Below are positions 1 through 11,300 of a DNA stretch of 64,000 nucleotides, piece by piece. Below the pieces are notes generated by a model, which saw nothing but the letters and a program-made list of their open reading frames with translations, was not told the DNA's origin and ran no database searches. The first letter of the stretch is position 1. Every line of letters starts with the position of its first letter. Source of the stretch: Tiliqua scincoides (lineage: Eukaryota; Chordata; Lepidosauria; Squamata; Scincidae); contig NC_089822.1 in the NCBI RefSeq assembly GCF_035046505.1, positions 103,176,659-103,240,658 of the forward strand, given 5' to 3'. Both the position numbers and the translations under genes were made by a program.

Positions 1-119
1 AATGAGGCTTACTCCCAGGTAAGTGTACCTAGGCTGCAATCCTATCCATACTTATCTAGGAGTAAGCCCCAGTAATGGGATTGCATAGGATGCAATGCAT
101 CCTAGTAATGCATAGGATT
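1..119. repeat. Near-palindromic ~85-bp repeat, one partial and one diverged copy
   Basis: Positions 1-36 hold the right end of one copy (GGCTTACTCCCAGGTAAGTG). A second copy follows from about 34 in the opposite sense (GCAATCCTATCC, then GGAGTAAGCCCC). This family recurs about twenty times in the window. Its ends read CAATCCTAT and ATAGGATTG around an inverted AAGTCCCATTG / CAATGGGACTT core. I take it to be a non-autonomous DNA element, but the superfamily is not evident. Confidence 0.6.
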
Positions 120-429
120 CGGCTGCTCTAAAGGGCTGGGATTGATATTGGGGGGTGTGGCACCAAGGAAGTCCCCAGCTCCTGAAAAGGCCACGAGTGG
201 GTTGTTGGGAAGATGTTGGAGTACGCCCCACTGCTGCCTTCCCCGGGGCCACTGCAAGACTTGTGTGCCCCAAGAGATGGCACGAGAGGAGAGATCTTCG
301 GGAAAGACTATCAACAGCCTGAAATGGCTCTTCTTTTTAAAAAAAAAATCTCTGTTAACACGTTTTGTTTGCTTTAGTGTCGCAAAAGGTTTTGGGTGCC
401 TTGACCAGAGCAGAAAGGTGATGTGATTC

Positions 430-698
430 AGAGCCCAATCCTATGCATGTCTACTCAGAAGTCGCATTGCTGTCAGTGGAGCTTACTCCCAGGTAAGTGT
501 GCATAGGATCACAGCCTCTGAGCCCAATCCTATGCATGCCTACTCAGAAGTAAGTCTCATTGTAGTAACAGGCTTACTCCCAGGTAACTGGAAAGATTGC
601 AACCTTAGAGCCTAAGCTTAGACATGTCAGCTCAGAAGTAAGTTCCGTTATAGTCTATGGGACTTCTTCCCAGGTAAATGTGGATAGGATTGCAGCCT
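430..698 (+). repeat. Three head-to-tail copies of the palindromic repeat
   Basis: Three copies in the same orientation lie at about 432-517, 523-606 and 607-698. Each starts with GAGCC(C/T)AA, passes through TACTCAGAAGTAAGT or a variant, and ends with ACTCCCAGGTAA and (AT)AGGATTGCAGCC or a variant. The period is about 88 bp. The copies differ from one another by many substitutions, so the array is not recent. Confidence 0.8.
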
Positions 699-776
699 TG
701 GTCAACCAGTGCAGTGCAGCATATAGAACGAATACAATCCTGAGGTGGTAGATAGAGTAGCAGGGTTGTACTTGTT

Positions 777-1000
777 TTGAGGTTGCAAGGGGATGAATGC
801 TCCTCCCTTCAAAAAAAGAAGTCTGGAGAGTCAGAGGGAAAGATTCCGGACAGTGCAGCTTGTTTTATGTTCTGCTTACAAGAAGCTTCTACACAAAAGA
901 GTATCGAAAGGTGCGACCCCCCCCCCCCCACTTCAAGTGATGCCGTGTATTCCCCCAGCTCAGGATTGGGCCACTTAATTGCCACTTCCATCTGCTACGT
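777..1000. other. Unassigned upstream sequence with a poly-C run
   Basis: Between the two tandem arrays I see no gene or recognised repeat. A C-rich run at about 918-931 is the only notable feature. Confidence 0.5.
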
Positions 1001-1073
1001 GTGAAGACTAGGTTTGAGATGCGTGTTCAGAATCTATTGCAACAGCCCAAGAGCTCTCGGGGCACAACTCTTA

Positions 1074-1315
1074 GAGCCCAAGCCTATGTATGTTTATTCA
1101 GAAGTAAGTCCCATTGTAGTAAATGGGGCTTGCTCCCAGGTAACTGTGGAAAGGATTGCCGCCTTTGAGCCTAATCCTAGGCATATCTACTCAGAAATAA
1201 ATCTCATTATAGTCATCGGGTCTTACTCCCAGGAAAGTGTGGCTAGGATGGCAGCCTTAGAGCCCAAGACTGTCTACTCAGAAGTACGTCCCGTTGGGTT
1301 CAATGAGGCTTACCC
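1074..1315 (+). repeat. Second head-to-tail array of the palindromic repeat
   Basis: Three further copies in the same orientation lie at about 1074-1162, 1165-1256 and 1259-1315 (the last is shortened). Each begins AGCC(C/T)AA and contains CTCAGAA(G/A)TA followed by a CTTAC or TTACTCCCAGG arm. The array mirrors the one at 430-698 and ends about 70 bp before the GC-rich CLSTN3 upstream region. Confidence 0.75.
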
Positions 1316-1379
1316 CTTCCCTCCCTCGGATCTGTCCCGTCTGGGGGCTGATTCACCCTGATCCTTCGGTGCCATAGGA

Positions 1380-2280
1380 TCTCATGCCAAGACACGCATG
1401 TGTGTCACCCAAGAGCCACCGTCGCTCAGCCACCCGACGGGAGCGTTCACATCATCTGACCCCCGTCCGGCCAAGGAGCACTTTCCAAACACAGAGGCGT
1501 GTTCACGCGTTCGCCTCATTGTTATGTGCGTGCACGTGTGAACCAGCCCTTCTACGCAGCATCGAACACAGTAGGTGCGGCAGGTAGAGTTGCTTCGATC
1601 CTGACCTGAGGATGCTTTGATCGGCTGGGGGGGGGGGCCTGCCTTGCCCCCACACCTAAAGAAAGTGGGAGATGCCCAACAGCGGGGCGATCCTCCTCTG
1701 GGAGCCACCCCTTTGCTCACAGCAGTGCCCAGGTGCTGCCCATGCCAGGAGGGACCCCGTGCCTTCCTGAGTGCCTTCTCAGCAGTGCCTGATCTCAGCA
1801 GGCGGCACTCCAGCTTCCTTTCCGCCGCCAGCCAGTGCACCGGGGAGAGGAATGGGAGGCGAGCGAAGCGGGGGGAGGAAGGATGCTGGGACCCCCAACT
1901 CTGCCAAAGTCCCTTCCAAGTTCCTCTTGCAGCAGCCTGCGCGCGTGCAGTTCCCCCCACCTCGCCGGCCCCCCTCCTAGCCCCCCACGGTCGCCTCCCA
2001 CTCCTGCAGCACCTGGCTCCGACGCCCCTCGCATTGGCTGCCGGCGCCCATCAATCAGCGTCGGGCGCTGCTGACATCATGCTGCAGTAGAGGGGCTGGG
2101 CTGGGCCGGGCTGGGGCAGAGGCGGCAGCCGGAGGGAGGCAGAGCGAGCCCAGCCCGCCGGAGCCGCCACAGCCCGCGCCCCGGAGCCCCCCGTGGCAGC
2201 AGCGCGTCTCCGGGAGGGCCAGAGGGGCGAGTCAGCCCCCGAGAGAGACCCCCGCGACGGGTCCCCCGCGCGCCTCCAAG
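1380..2280 (+). promoter_or_regulatory. CLSTN3: CLSTN3 GC-rich promoter and 5' UTR region
   Basis: The sequence becomes strongly GC- and CpG-rich from about 1760 to the start codon, as expected of a CpG-island promoter. No TATA box is evident. An inverted CCAAT box (ATTGG) lies at 2033-2037 and a CRE-like TGACATCA at 2072-2079, one base from the consensus TGACGTCA. The stretch from about 2090 to 2280 is probably 5' UTR. The transcription start is not determined from sequence. Long open frames across this region on both strands are a by-product of the GC content. Confidence 0.6.
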
Positions 2281-2356
2281 ATGGGCTGGGGGCAGCCCCT
2301 CGCCTTCCTCCCCCTTCTCTTCCTCCTCATCCTCTCCTGCGCCCTCGGCAATAAAG
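2281..2356 (+). CDS. CLSTN3: CLSTN3 coding exon 1 (signal peptide)
   Basis: The start codon at 2281 has A at -3 and G at +4, a good Kozak context. Residues 1-25 form a signal peptide with a long Leu/Phe/Pro-rich hydrophobic core ending SCALG. The exon ends after one base of codon 26 at a GTGAGT donor, matching the phase of exon 2. Confidence 0.93.
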
Positions 2357-5300
2357 GTGAGTGAGGGAGGGGGGAATGAATGGAAGCGCCTCGACGGCGG
2401 GCGGGAAAGCGAGAATCGGGGCTCCCCAAGGAGGAGGCTGGCTGGCTGGCTGGCTGGCTGGGTGTTGGCGCTCCATCAGCGCCTCCCTGGCACTGCCCGG
2501 CCATCTGGTCCGCTGGACGCGCAGCTGTTCTCCTGGCTCCTAATCCATTCTGTCTCTGGGGTGGGGGGGCATCCCTCGTTGCCCCCACCTGCTCTCCTTG
2601 GGCTCGCCCTCCTGCTCTGGGGCGCTCACCTCGGGGCCGCCCCCGCCCCCCTCTCTCCACTCCCCCACCAGCGTACGCCCAGGGTTGGGTCTCTCTGCCG
2701 ATCCATATTGATCCTGACTTGGCCGCCCCTCTCGCTCCCTGCCTGTGCGCGTCTATCTCTGTGCATCAGCAGCCCGGCATCTCCATCCCTCTCAGAGCAC
2801 TGTCTCCTTGCAGCCCCGGGTCGTGGTTTGCTCATCTATCTGTCTGATTAATTATGGAGAGATCTATACATCATTGGGGGGGGGAGGGGAATTGCATATA
2901 AACATGCTGAACATGGAGAATGCTGAACGTGGAGAAGCTTCAGAATTCCAAGCACGGACCTGGAAGGCGCACGGATGGACACCCTCATGCACTGCCCGCG
3001 CGTGGGAACCGAAGAGGTGTGGGTGATGAGATCTTTGGCTGTGGTGGGTGCCCACAGGAGAGAAAGTGTTCTGGAGGGAAGGGGCAGGAAAAGGCAGGTC
3101 CTGAACCTTCTGGGAAGATGGAGAAGACCCTGATCCCCCTCCCCCAGCATGCAGCACAGGGAAAGAAGGGGAGTGTGAAGAAGGAATATTGAATTTCTCC
3201 TGCCACTCCTCTCCTCTCTGGCAAAGTGTGCTGGGGGGGGGGGGGAAGCGATGCAGCAGCAGCAGCATTAGGATTCTGTGTGCCTGGTGGTTTTGCAGAG
3301 AGGGCTGGAATAAATAGGCTTTCTTACCCTGGTCCCCAATGCCACCCGGAGACACAGCTTTGCTTCCAGTGAGAGCTTCTTGGGGAGAGTGGAAATTTAC
3401 CAGGAGACCCCCCCCCCACACCTTCTAAAGAGCTTCTCCTCAAGAAATCACCCAGGACTCTTGGAATGGCAGATGGAAGAGGGAAGGATTTATTCCTCCA
3501 CCGTAATCTTGTTGCCTCAGCAACAGGGTGTATCTCTCGCATTGCAACAATCCTTTTTCTTCCATGTCCAAAACAAGGGCTGTAAACAGGGTTGCTGGGC
3601 ATGGGATGAGGGCTTTGCATTCAAGGTGGATGTAGGAGAGTGGGAATTCTCACTCACCCGTAAATGTGCATGCAAACACACACAAGGGTCCTAGCTGCCT
3701 TCTGACAAGAAAGGAGAAAGAACGGGTGTTCTGCTGGATCTCTTGTATAACCTTGAAATCAATCCTGCAACAGCAACATCCTGACTTGCAGACCTCCACT
3801 GGTTCCCTGCTCTGCTCTTCTGCAGCCCTTTGAGCTCCCCGCCCCCATCCCCTGCTGTTCCAGCTCAGGTTTTGTGTACATCATGTTCCTGAGACCTGCC
3901 CTGCATTCCTTCTGCGATTCCACCCTGCAAAGGCCTGCCAGTTGCTCTGTAGTCTCCAAACTGCAGTCTTTTAAGGCATATTTCGTATTCAGCTGTGTCC
4001 TTCTGTGTCTTGTTCCAAAGGTACAGAGGTGCAGATGGGAACTGCTTTGCAGGATCAGACAATCTAGTCCTGCATTCTGTTTCCAGCAATGGCCAGTTAG
4101 ATGCCTGAGCCTCAGGACCCTCACAGATCATGAATGGGAATGGGTCTCCCCTTGTCTTGATCTACAGCATCTGGGACTGAGAGGTACCATATTTCTCAAC
4201 ATAGAGGGTCCAATGTGCTATTGGTACTGATCGTTCTTGATCTGAGACCAGTGTTGCCCTGTTTATCCTCTTCTATCCTTCACAATGTGTAGCCACCAAG
4301 CCATCAACAGCCACCAAAACAAGTGGCCACCTCACCATATCTTGTTCTTATAACTTCCATACATGCTTGTGTTTCGCATTTTGTGAAGGACATTCATTTG
4401 CCTGTCTGAGCGCACAGCAAATCAGTTTCACTTGGCGGCTATACGTTCTAGGACTGTGGCAGAGGGTAAAAGAGTAATTTCAGCCTATTCTTCCCACACT
4501 GTTCAACAACCTTGGATAAGGTGGTCAAAACTTGGATAGACCAAACAGCTAATTTTCGTCTGTCGTGGCTGACCATCAAGGAGAGCCTTCAGGTGATGTG
4601 GGGCCAATGGCAATGGAGCATGTTGAGCCACACTCATTGATCATGCATCCTCTGCATGAACCAGTCAGTGTCTCCATGTTGGGGCCATGGATGTGGCTGG
4701 TGACATTTTTGTGATTGTGGTGGGTTGTGTTTTTTTTTTTTTTTTTGAGAAGTTGTGCATGCAGCCCTCCCTTAGTGGCACTGATTCAAGTCATAGGGCT
4801 TCCACGTGAGCATAGCCTTGTGGCACAGTTCCATTGCAAGTCTAGCGACACCATAACATTGCAAGTCTGGTGACTAGCCAAAGATACTTTGGTGGCGGTG
4901 GTGACATCCTCTCCCCATTAATTAACACTGACCCTGGTCTGCCAGGAAGCTCTTCTCTGTGCACCTCTTTCACTCTAGCATAGCTCCTATTACTTTAAAT
5001 AGGGCTTGCACAAGAGAACTTACCACTGGATTGTGCCCAGTGGGTCAGATGTGCCTGCTTCTCAGTCTGGAACCCTTAAAGTCAACTGAAATCTGTCAAT
5101 TTACAGGAAATTTCTACAAGCCTGAGCTGGTCTAATATTTTACGCCAGTTCCAAATCGGCTAGGGGTATTCTGCTGCAGAAAATGGGTCCTTTTGTGGGG
5201 AAGTTACCTAGAGTTAAAGCCTTTAGGACTAGTGGCATGTTGATCACCTCCTTTCTCTAACCAGCCAGTTCCATGTTTGGAGCCCTTGAGGAGAAAGTCT

Positions 5301-8300
5301 CCATGGTTGTCATTGTGTTGCTCAGTTGTGAATGGATGGAGCCATGTTTCCATGGAGGATAAGCTTGGAGTGGTAGGGGTTGTAACTAGGCCGTTGTGAT
5401 CTAATCCCTGAGACCCAGTTTATCAGAGATCGGTTGGTTGGGAGGGAGTGTTAATTTATAATGATTTTTTCTTCCCTTGCTTTCTTTCTATGTCCCCACC
5501 CTCCTCTGTTTTCCCTGCCCTGGAGGTTGTGTGATAAAGATTAATTTGCTATTTCTGGGCCTATGACATTTTTCAGAGCCTGCTGCCGGCTGCTGCCTCA
5601 GTGTTCAGTCTGGACTGGCTCCAACCAACAGGATTAGCACTTCAGGCACTGAGGAGGGGGCCAGAGGAAATATGGCACATGCCAGCCTAGTGCTAGGGGT
5701 GCCAGGGGTGGAATGACTGCGTAGAGATCCATTCTCTACGCAGAACTGAGGACAGTTCAGGGACAGTAGTGGGACCTCCTCAGATGTCGATGAGAGAACC
5801 TGCTTTTTCCTGGGCTTAACCCCATGGCTTAACCCCTTAATCCTCATCCCCAACTGAAGCAAAGCAGAAGTCTGGGTAGCTGCTTTTACTCATATTCACC
5901 CCTTATTGTTCTTGCCTCTCCTTTCTCTCTCTTCTCTGTTGTGTCTTCTACTGTTGCCATTCAGAAGGTAAGCTCTGTGGGGCAAGGAGCCTTGTTTTTT
6001 TTTCCCCCTGTCAAATTCTACAAAGAGAAAATGCATGTATATTGATGGCACTTCATGATGAGGATAATGTTTTCATGGATCTGCCAAAGTTTCTGTAATT
6101 GTCAGTCTTCTTATTGTCATAGCAAACAGGTTTTGCTCTGTATAATTATCCCCAGAGTTGACCTCTGTAGCTCCATAAGCATTTACCCTGATGGTAAATG
6201 GTTAAATATTCCTAAATTTCCTAACCTTCACTTGTCAAGTAGCTTCAGATTATTATGGGATCTTAAAATTTCATGCAGTTTATTGAACTTTATGGTGTAA
6301 CTTTATTACTGTTTATGATATTGTGATTTTATGTTGTGAGACCTTAAAACCCTCTGAGCAGGATGGTGGTTTGTCTGGGTTATTAAGTCAAATATAGAAA
6401 TCTAGAGTCCCAAATCCAGCTAAAATTAGCATGTCTAGCAGCCGCAATCCTATGCATGTATACTCAGAATGTGTTCAGTGGGGCTTACTCCCATGAAAGT
6501 GGGTGCAGGATTGCAGACTTAGAGTTAAGGGCTCTAGCACCAGCAGTACACTTGTACTGTTGGCTCTGAGTGTCGCAAATGTCTTGTACAGCACATTTGT
6601 GTCACCTGGAGAGGAGGGAGCGTCAGCACTGGGCCTCAGCACTGAGAGGATGCCCGCAAAGAGCCGACAGGGTAAGTATCATTGCTGCCTGGCGGTGCAG
6701 CTTTTCAGGGCAGGGGGAGGCATTCTGGGGGGAGAGTAAAGTGAGGCAGGGGGAGAGGATGGGCCTGGCAGAGGCCTCCACCACCTGATCCTATTCCCTG
6801 CATTGGGCTACAAAGCCTGACACAGGACTTCTCTCATCTGCACCAGCAAAATAACTGGTGCAGACTTGAGTAGCCCCATTGCAGGGCCTAGGGCTTTCCT
6901 CAGGGGAAGGGGACTAAAGTCCTTCCCCCCACCCCCGAGGAGACCTCCAGTGGCCACTCTGGTCCTGCTGGATGCAGTGGTAGCCATGTTGGCACCATTG
7001 CACCCTGTGGTGCCTAGGAGGATAGGATTGGGCTGTTACAGCCTAATCCCATTGTGCGTTATGGCAGTGGATTTCTCAGTCCACCACTGTATGTCACGGT
7101 AGGGTGTCACCACACGTGTTCTTGTGTGCTGCTGTTGCGTCCTGTGGGACCACTGATGCAAATGATTGGACGCACTGTGCACATAACAGTGACGTTCAGA
7201 AGTCCGGCTGGCACAGGTAAGGTAGGGGCAATTCATGGGCGGTTTGAGAGAAGATTGGGGCGGGGAGCAGGGCAGGGAGGGGCGTGGTTGGAGGGTGGAT
7301 CTTGGTGGCACGAGGAGACTCGGGGCGTGTGTTAGATTGGCAAAAGGGGGATAGGCTCTTGTTTTCCCCCCTTCTTTTACTTTATAGTTGAGTGTATGTT
7401 TTTTGTTTCTCATTAATAAAAAGTGGAAAAAACCCAAGATCCTCTTCCCTTTTTCCCATCCCAACATGCCCCCACAAGCCTCCTTGACTTACACCAGGTG
7501 AATTGCTGATGTAGGTTTCAGAGAGACCTATTAGCAGCCAGGCAGCCTATGGAGAGGTAAGAGCCCAATCCTGAACAGTGCGTGCCAGCTTACCACTGGT
7601 GTGCACTGTTGCAAATGTGCCGTAAGGCACGTTTGCAGGCCCTAGTGCCAGGCGAAGGCTGGGCGGCAACTGGAGCTCTGCTGCTTGGCAGTTGCACAGA
7701 TCGCCGAGCAGCGGCAAAGTATGCGGAGGAGTGGGGGGAGCAGGAAGGAGGCATTCCGGGGAGAGGGTGGGGAGGAGACATTCCAAAGGGAGGGAGCGGG
7801 AGGGAGGGAGATGGGACCCGTGAAGTGAATCTCCACCAGATCCAGAGCCTCCGTGTTGGGCTATCCGCCCGACACAGAGGCTCTTGATTCACTGCCAACC
7901 TTTTGGTTGGCGGTGAATTGAGTAGCCCCATCTTTTTAACATCTCTTAATATTTTTTAACATCTGTTTACAGGCCTGATCCTTTCTAGTTAGCTGCGCTA
8001 TGCTCTTATCTGACTAGTTTTTTATCTGACTACTGTTTTTATGTTATGTTATGTTTTTTATAAGTTTTTAAACTATTCTTTTAAATGTGTTTTAACCTTG
8101 TTTTGTAAGCCGCCTTGAGTCCCTTCGGGGAGAAAGGCGGGGTAAAAATAAAGTATAATAATAATAATAATAATAATTAATAATTTACCTGGGAGAAGGG
8201 AAAGAAAGTCCCCATTTCCTGAGGAGCTGCCGGAGGCTGGCCAGAGCATGTGGGATGCGACGGCAGCCACTTTCGGCGCCGCTGCAGCCCCGCGCCCCAG

Positions 8301-11300
8301 GCAGCTCAGAATTGGGCTGTAAGTAAAGATTATTTTTACTTGCCTCTCCCAGGCCATCTGGTCATCCCCCTCACCATAGCATGTGCTCCAGCAGCAAGGC
8401 TGCATCACATAAACTTGTGATGGAGAGGTTTGGGGCATGAGTCACATTGAAACCAACAGAACAAGTCAGTTCAACTAATACTGTATAAGTCCCATTGCTT
8501 TCTGCTAGCTGTGCAGTCCAATTCCACCCACATTTTCTTGGAAGAAAGTCTCATTGCTTTTGATGGGATAAATTCCCAAGGAAGCATTCGTAGATTTACA
8601 ACCTCAGTGATGACTACCTTTAGCTGGATCAGGAGGTGTTGGAGGGAAGAGAAGTTTCAAGCTTCCTCTGTTCTTGCAAAAAACACAACTATATCCTAAG
8701 AAACCAGTGCATGGAGGCTATACTATTGCTAGCAAAGGAGTGAGGAGAGACGTTAAGAATGTCAATCAATTGTTGTGACTGACTTTGTTGTTGTTAACCA
8801 CCCCTTTTATGCTCCAAATTCCTTCAGCCAATAAGCACAAGCCCTGGATTGAGGCAGAGTATCAGGGCATCGTCATGGAGAACGACAACACGGTCCTGCT
8901 GAACCCTCCACTCTTTGCTCTGGATAAAGATGCTCCATTGCGCTATGCAGGTACATCAGGCACAGGGCGGGGGCGGGGGGAGGAAGGGAGAGAGTGCTTG
9001 GAGCCCATGCTAGAACTTATTTTAGCATAGCCTTAGCCTAGTCAAGGTTGAGGCCTGTACCAAGATATATGATGCCACCATATTATCATCATATCATCAT
9101 ATCATGGTGATGATGATACTGGGCATCAGGAAGACATTATCAATCACTAGCACAAAGTATTTGCTTTAAAGTAATTTAATTGAATTTATGATATAATTTT
9201 TAATGAAATTATAATGACATTGTAACGAAATTAAAGAAACAAATGCAAAGGTCACTTATCTATTTGTCCTCTATCTCAGTACCTTTGCATTCATCAGCCT
9301 GAAGATGGGAGGAAGTTTAATTCTTACTGAGCTGCTTGTGTAGAATACTGTAATGCCAGTACATTTTCCATTGTATGTGCATAATGGAAAGCTCAAGAGA
9401 TGCAGGACACAACCTTTCTCCATGCTTGTTGTGCATCAGTGTGCATACTCAGCACTTGCAAAGGCATAGCTCTTTAAATAGGGGGGGCAATAGTAGTGAG
9501 GTTTAATGGTCAGAGGAATTCTGCTCATGCTGTAGCATGCATGGGGTGTGGAGGAAAGGAAGGGAGAAGGTACTGGAAGGCCTCTACTTCTTCGGTCTGA
9601 AAGAAGAACATTCAATGAAAAGTTTAGGCCCCTGGAGATCCCCCATTGCTATGGCCCTGACCCAGCATTTGCTATATTTTGTGGTTTGACCTGAAGTTTC
9701 AGGGTTGTAACCTTCTCCTGGATACTTGGTCTCTTGGAAGAATGAGTAAAATCTCAGGGTAAGAAATCAGAAGCAACGATAGAGGCTATTTTCCACATTG
9801 CTTATTCGCAGTCTTCACCCCCTATTTCTATATATTACCCCCCTCCAGCATATTTCTTCAGTCATAGTATTGTTCTCTGTCTTCCTTTGGGGGAAGAGTG
9901 TCTGAGAGACAGGCATCAATGCTGCCATAATAAATCTGTCTGAGAACACTTGGGAAAGAGGGTCTCCATTCTGCAATGGAGAACAATTCAAAGGAGGAGC
10001 TTGGGAATCTCTGTTAAAAACTAGTGCTTCCAGTCTCCATTCTTCCTTTTGAGAGGCATCATCACCCTTGGGCTCTTAGGCTTCACCCCTCAGGATCAAC
10101 CTTAGAAGCTGCAGGGCCCAACTGAAAACATTTTTTGTGGGGCTCCAGGTTCACAGCCAAGGTCTGTAGACTCTTAGAGATACACATAACGTTTATTATA
10201 GACTTTATATCTCTATGGTAGAATGGAAATCGAAATGTGCACTTAAAAACTTTGCTTCACAAACTTTGCTTAACGAAAATACTATATTTTGCTTAACGAA
10301 TTTCTGCTTTCACAAAAACTTTGAAATAATGAATAAACTTTGTCCATAATATGTTTTCTAGTCAGGCAGAGCTTCCTTCCTGTTCATATCTCCTTCAGAG
10401 GAGCCACTGCCCAGGGGCAGAGGTGTGGGTCTGGAAAGTAGCCGCAGTTCCAAAGTGGGTGTAGACTACAGGGCTTGGCAGGCAATTGAACAAAGCATGC
10501 AGTGGCAGTCCAAATTCAGCACCTTGGTCAGCACCCTGTGGGAGCCGGAGGCAAGACTATGTCAGCCAACAGGGCCTCCAGCATGGAAGAGTAATCTGAA
10601 ATGTTGCTCCATCATTGACCTGAGGACTGAAGTAGTCCTGCAGGAAGTTCTGTGTCCCAGCACCAGCTCTGTTCTAGAGGTGTACATTCCAGGGGATTTG
10701 TGATGTCTCCTGCTCCTTGGGGGCTGGCTGCTGCCTCAGTGTTCAGTCTGGACTGGCTCCAACCAACAGGATTAGCACTTCAGGCACTGAGGAGGGGGCC
10801 AGAGGGAATATGGCACATGCCAGCCTAGTGCTAGGTATGCCAGGGGTATCAGACTACAGTAGTCAGGTCTTGAGGTTTCTAAAGCACAGAACATTTATGT
10901 GAATGGGGAAGGTGGAATAGAAGGATTGAATTTCAGAAAAAGGGGTCTGCTTTTTCCCATAGCCTTTTCCTCATAGTCTCCTTTTTTCCTCATTTTTGGG
11001 GAACCAGGTGAGATCTGTGGATTTCGGATTCATGGGGCAGGGGTGCCTTTTGAAGCAGTGATCCTGGACAAAGCAACTGGCGAGGGATTGATCCGGGCCA
11101 AAGAGCCAGTGGACTGTGAAGCTCACAAGGAACACACTTTCACCATCCAGGCCTATGACTGTGGGGAAGGCCCTGATGGCGCCAATACCAAGAAATCCCA
11201 CAAGTAAGACTGAAGGTTTCTTGGGTTCTCATTGTTGCTGGTATTTCTTCCTCATATTAACCTGACAACCTACACAAATAATTTTCATTCTGTAATGTGC

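Larger units (their letters stand above)
2357..8827 (+). other. CLSTN3 intron 1
   Basis: This is a 6.5-kb intron. It holds a GGCT microsatellite (2436-2461), an unclassified repeat (5578-5706), L2-like tail sequence (about 5880-6060), one palindromic repeat (6443-6520), GC-rich low-copy repeats (about 6525-7040 and 7560-7930) and a LINE 3' tail (7970-8182). I see no recognisable feature in 2880-5570 other than a poly-T tract near 4730. Confidence 0.7.

Noticed and set aside
430-1315. CRISPR array, because of regular repeats
   Set aside because: The genome is vertebrate, the units are near-palindromic 85-bp elements with no unique spacers, and the same unit is dispersed elsewhere.
2007-2028. 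REST/NRSF-like site in the CLSTN3 promoter
   Set aside because: Only the left half (CAGCACC) is present; the required GGACAG right half is absent.
1382-2090. Long open frames on both strands upstream of CLSTN3 (up to 192 codons)
   Set aside because: They overlap one another in a GC-rich promoter region, have low-complexity Pro/Arg/Gly composition and match no family I know. GC content alone explains them.
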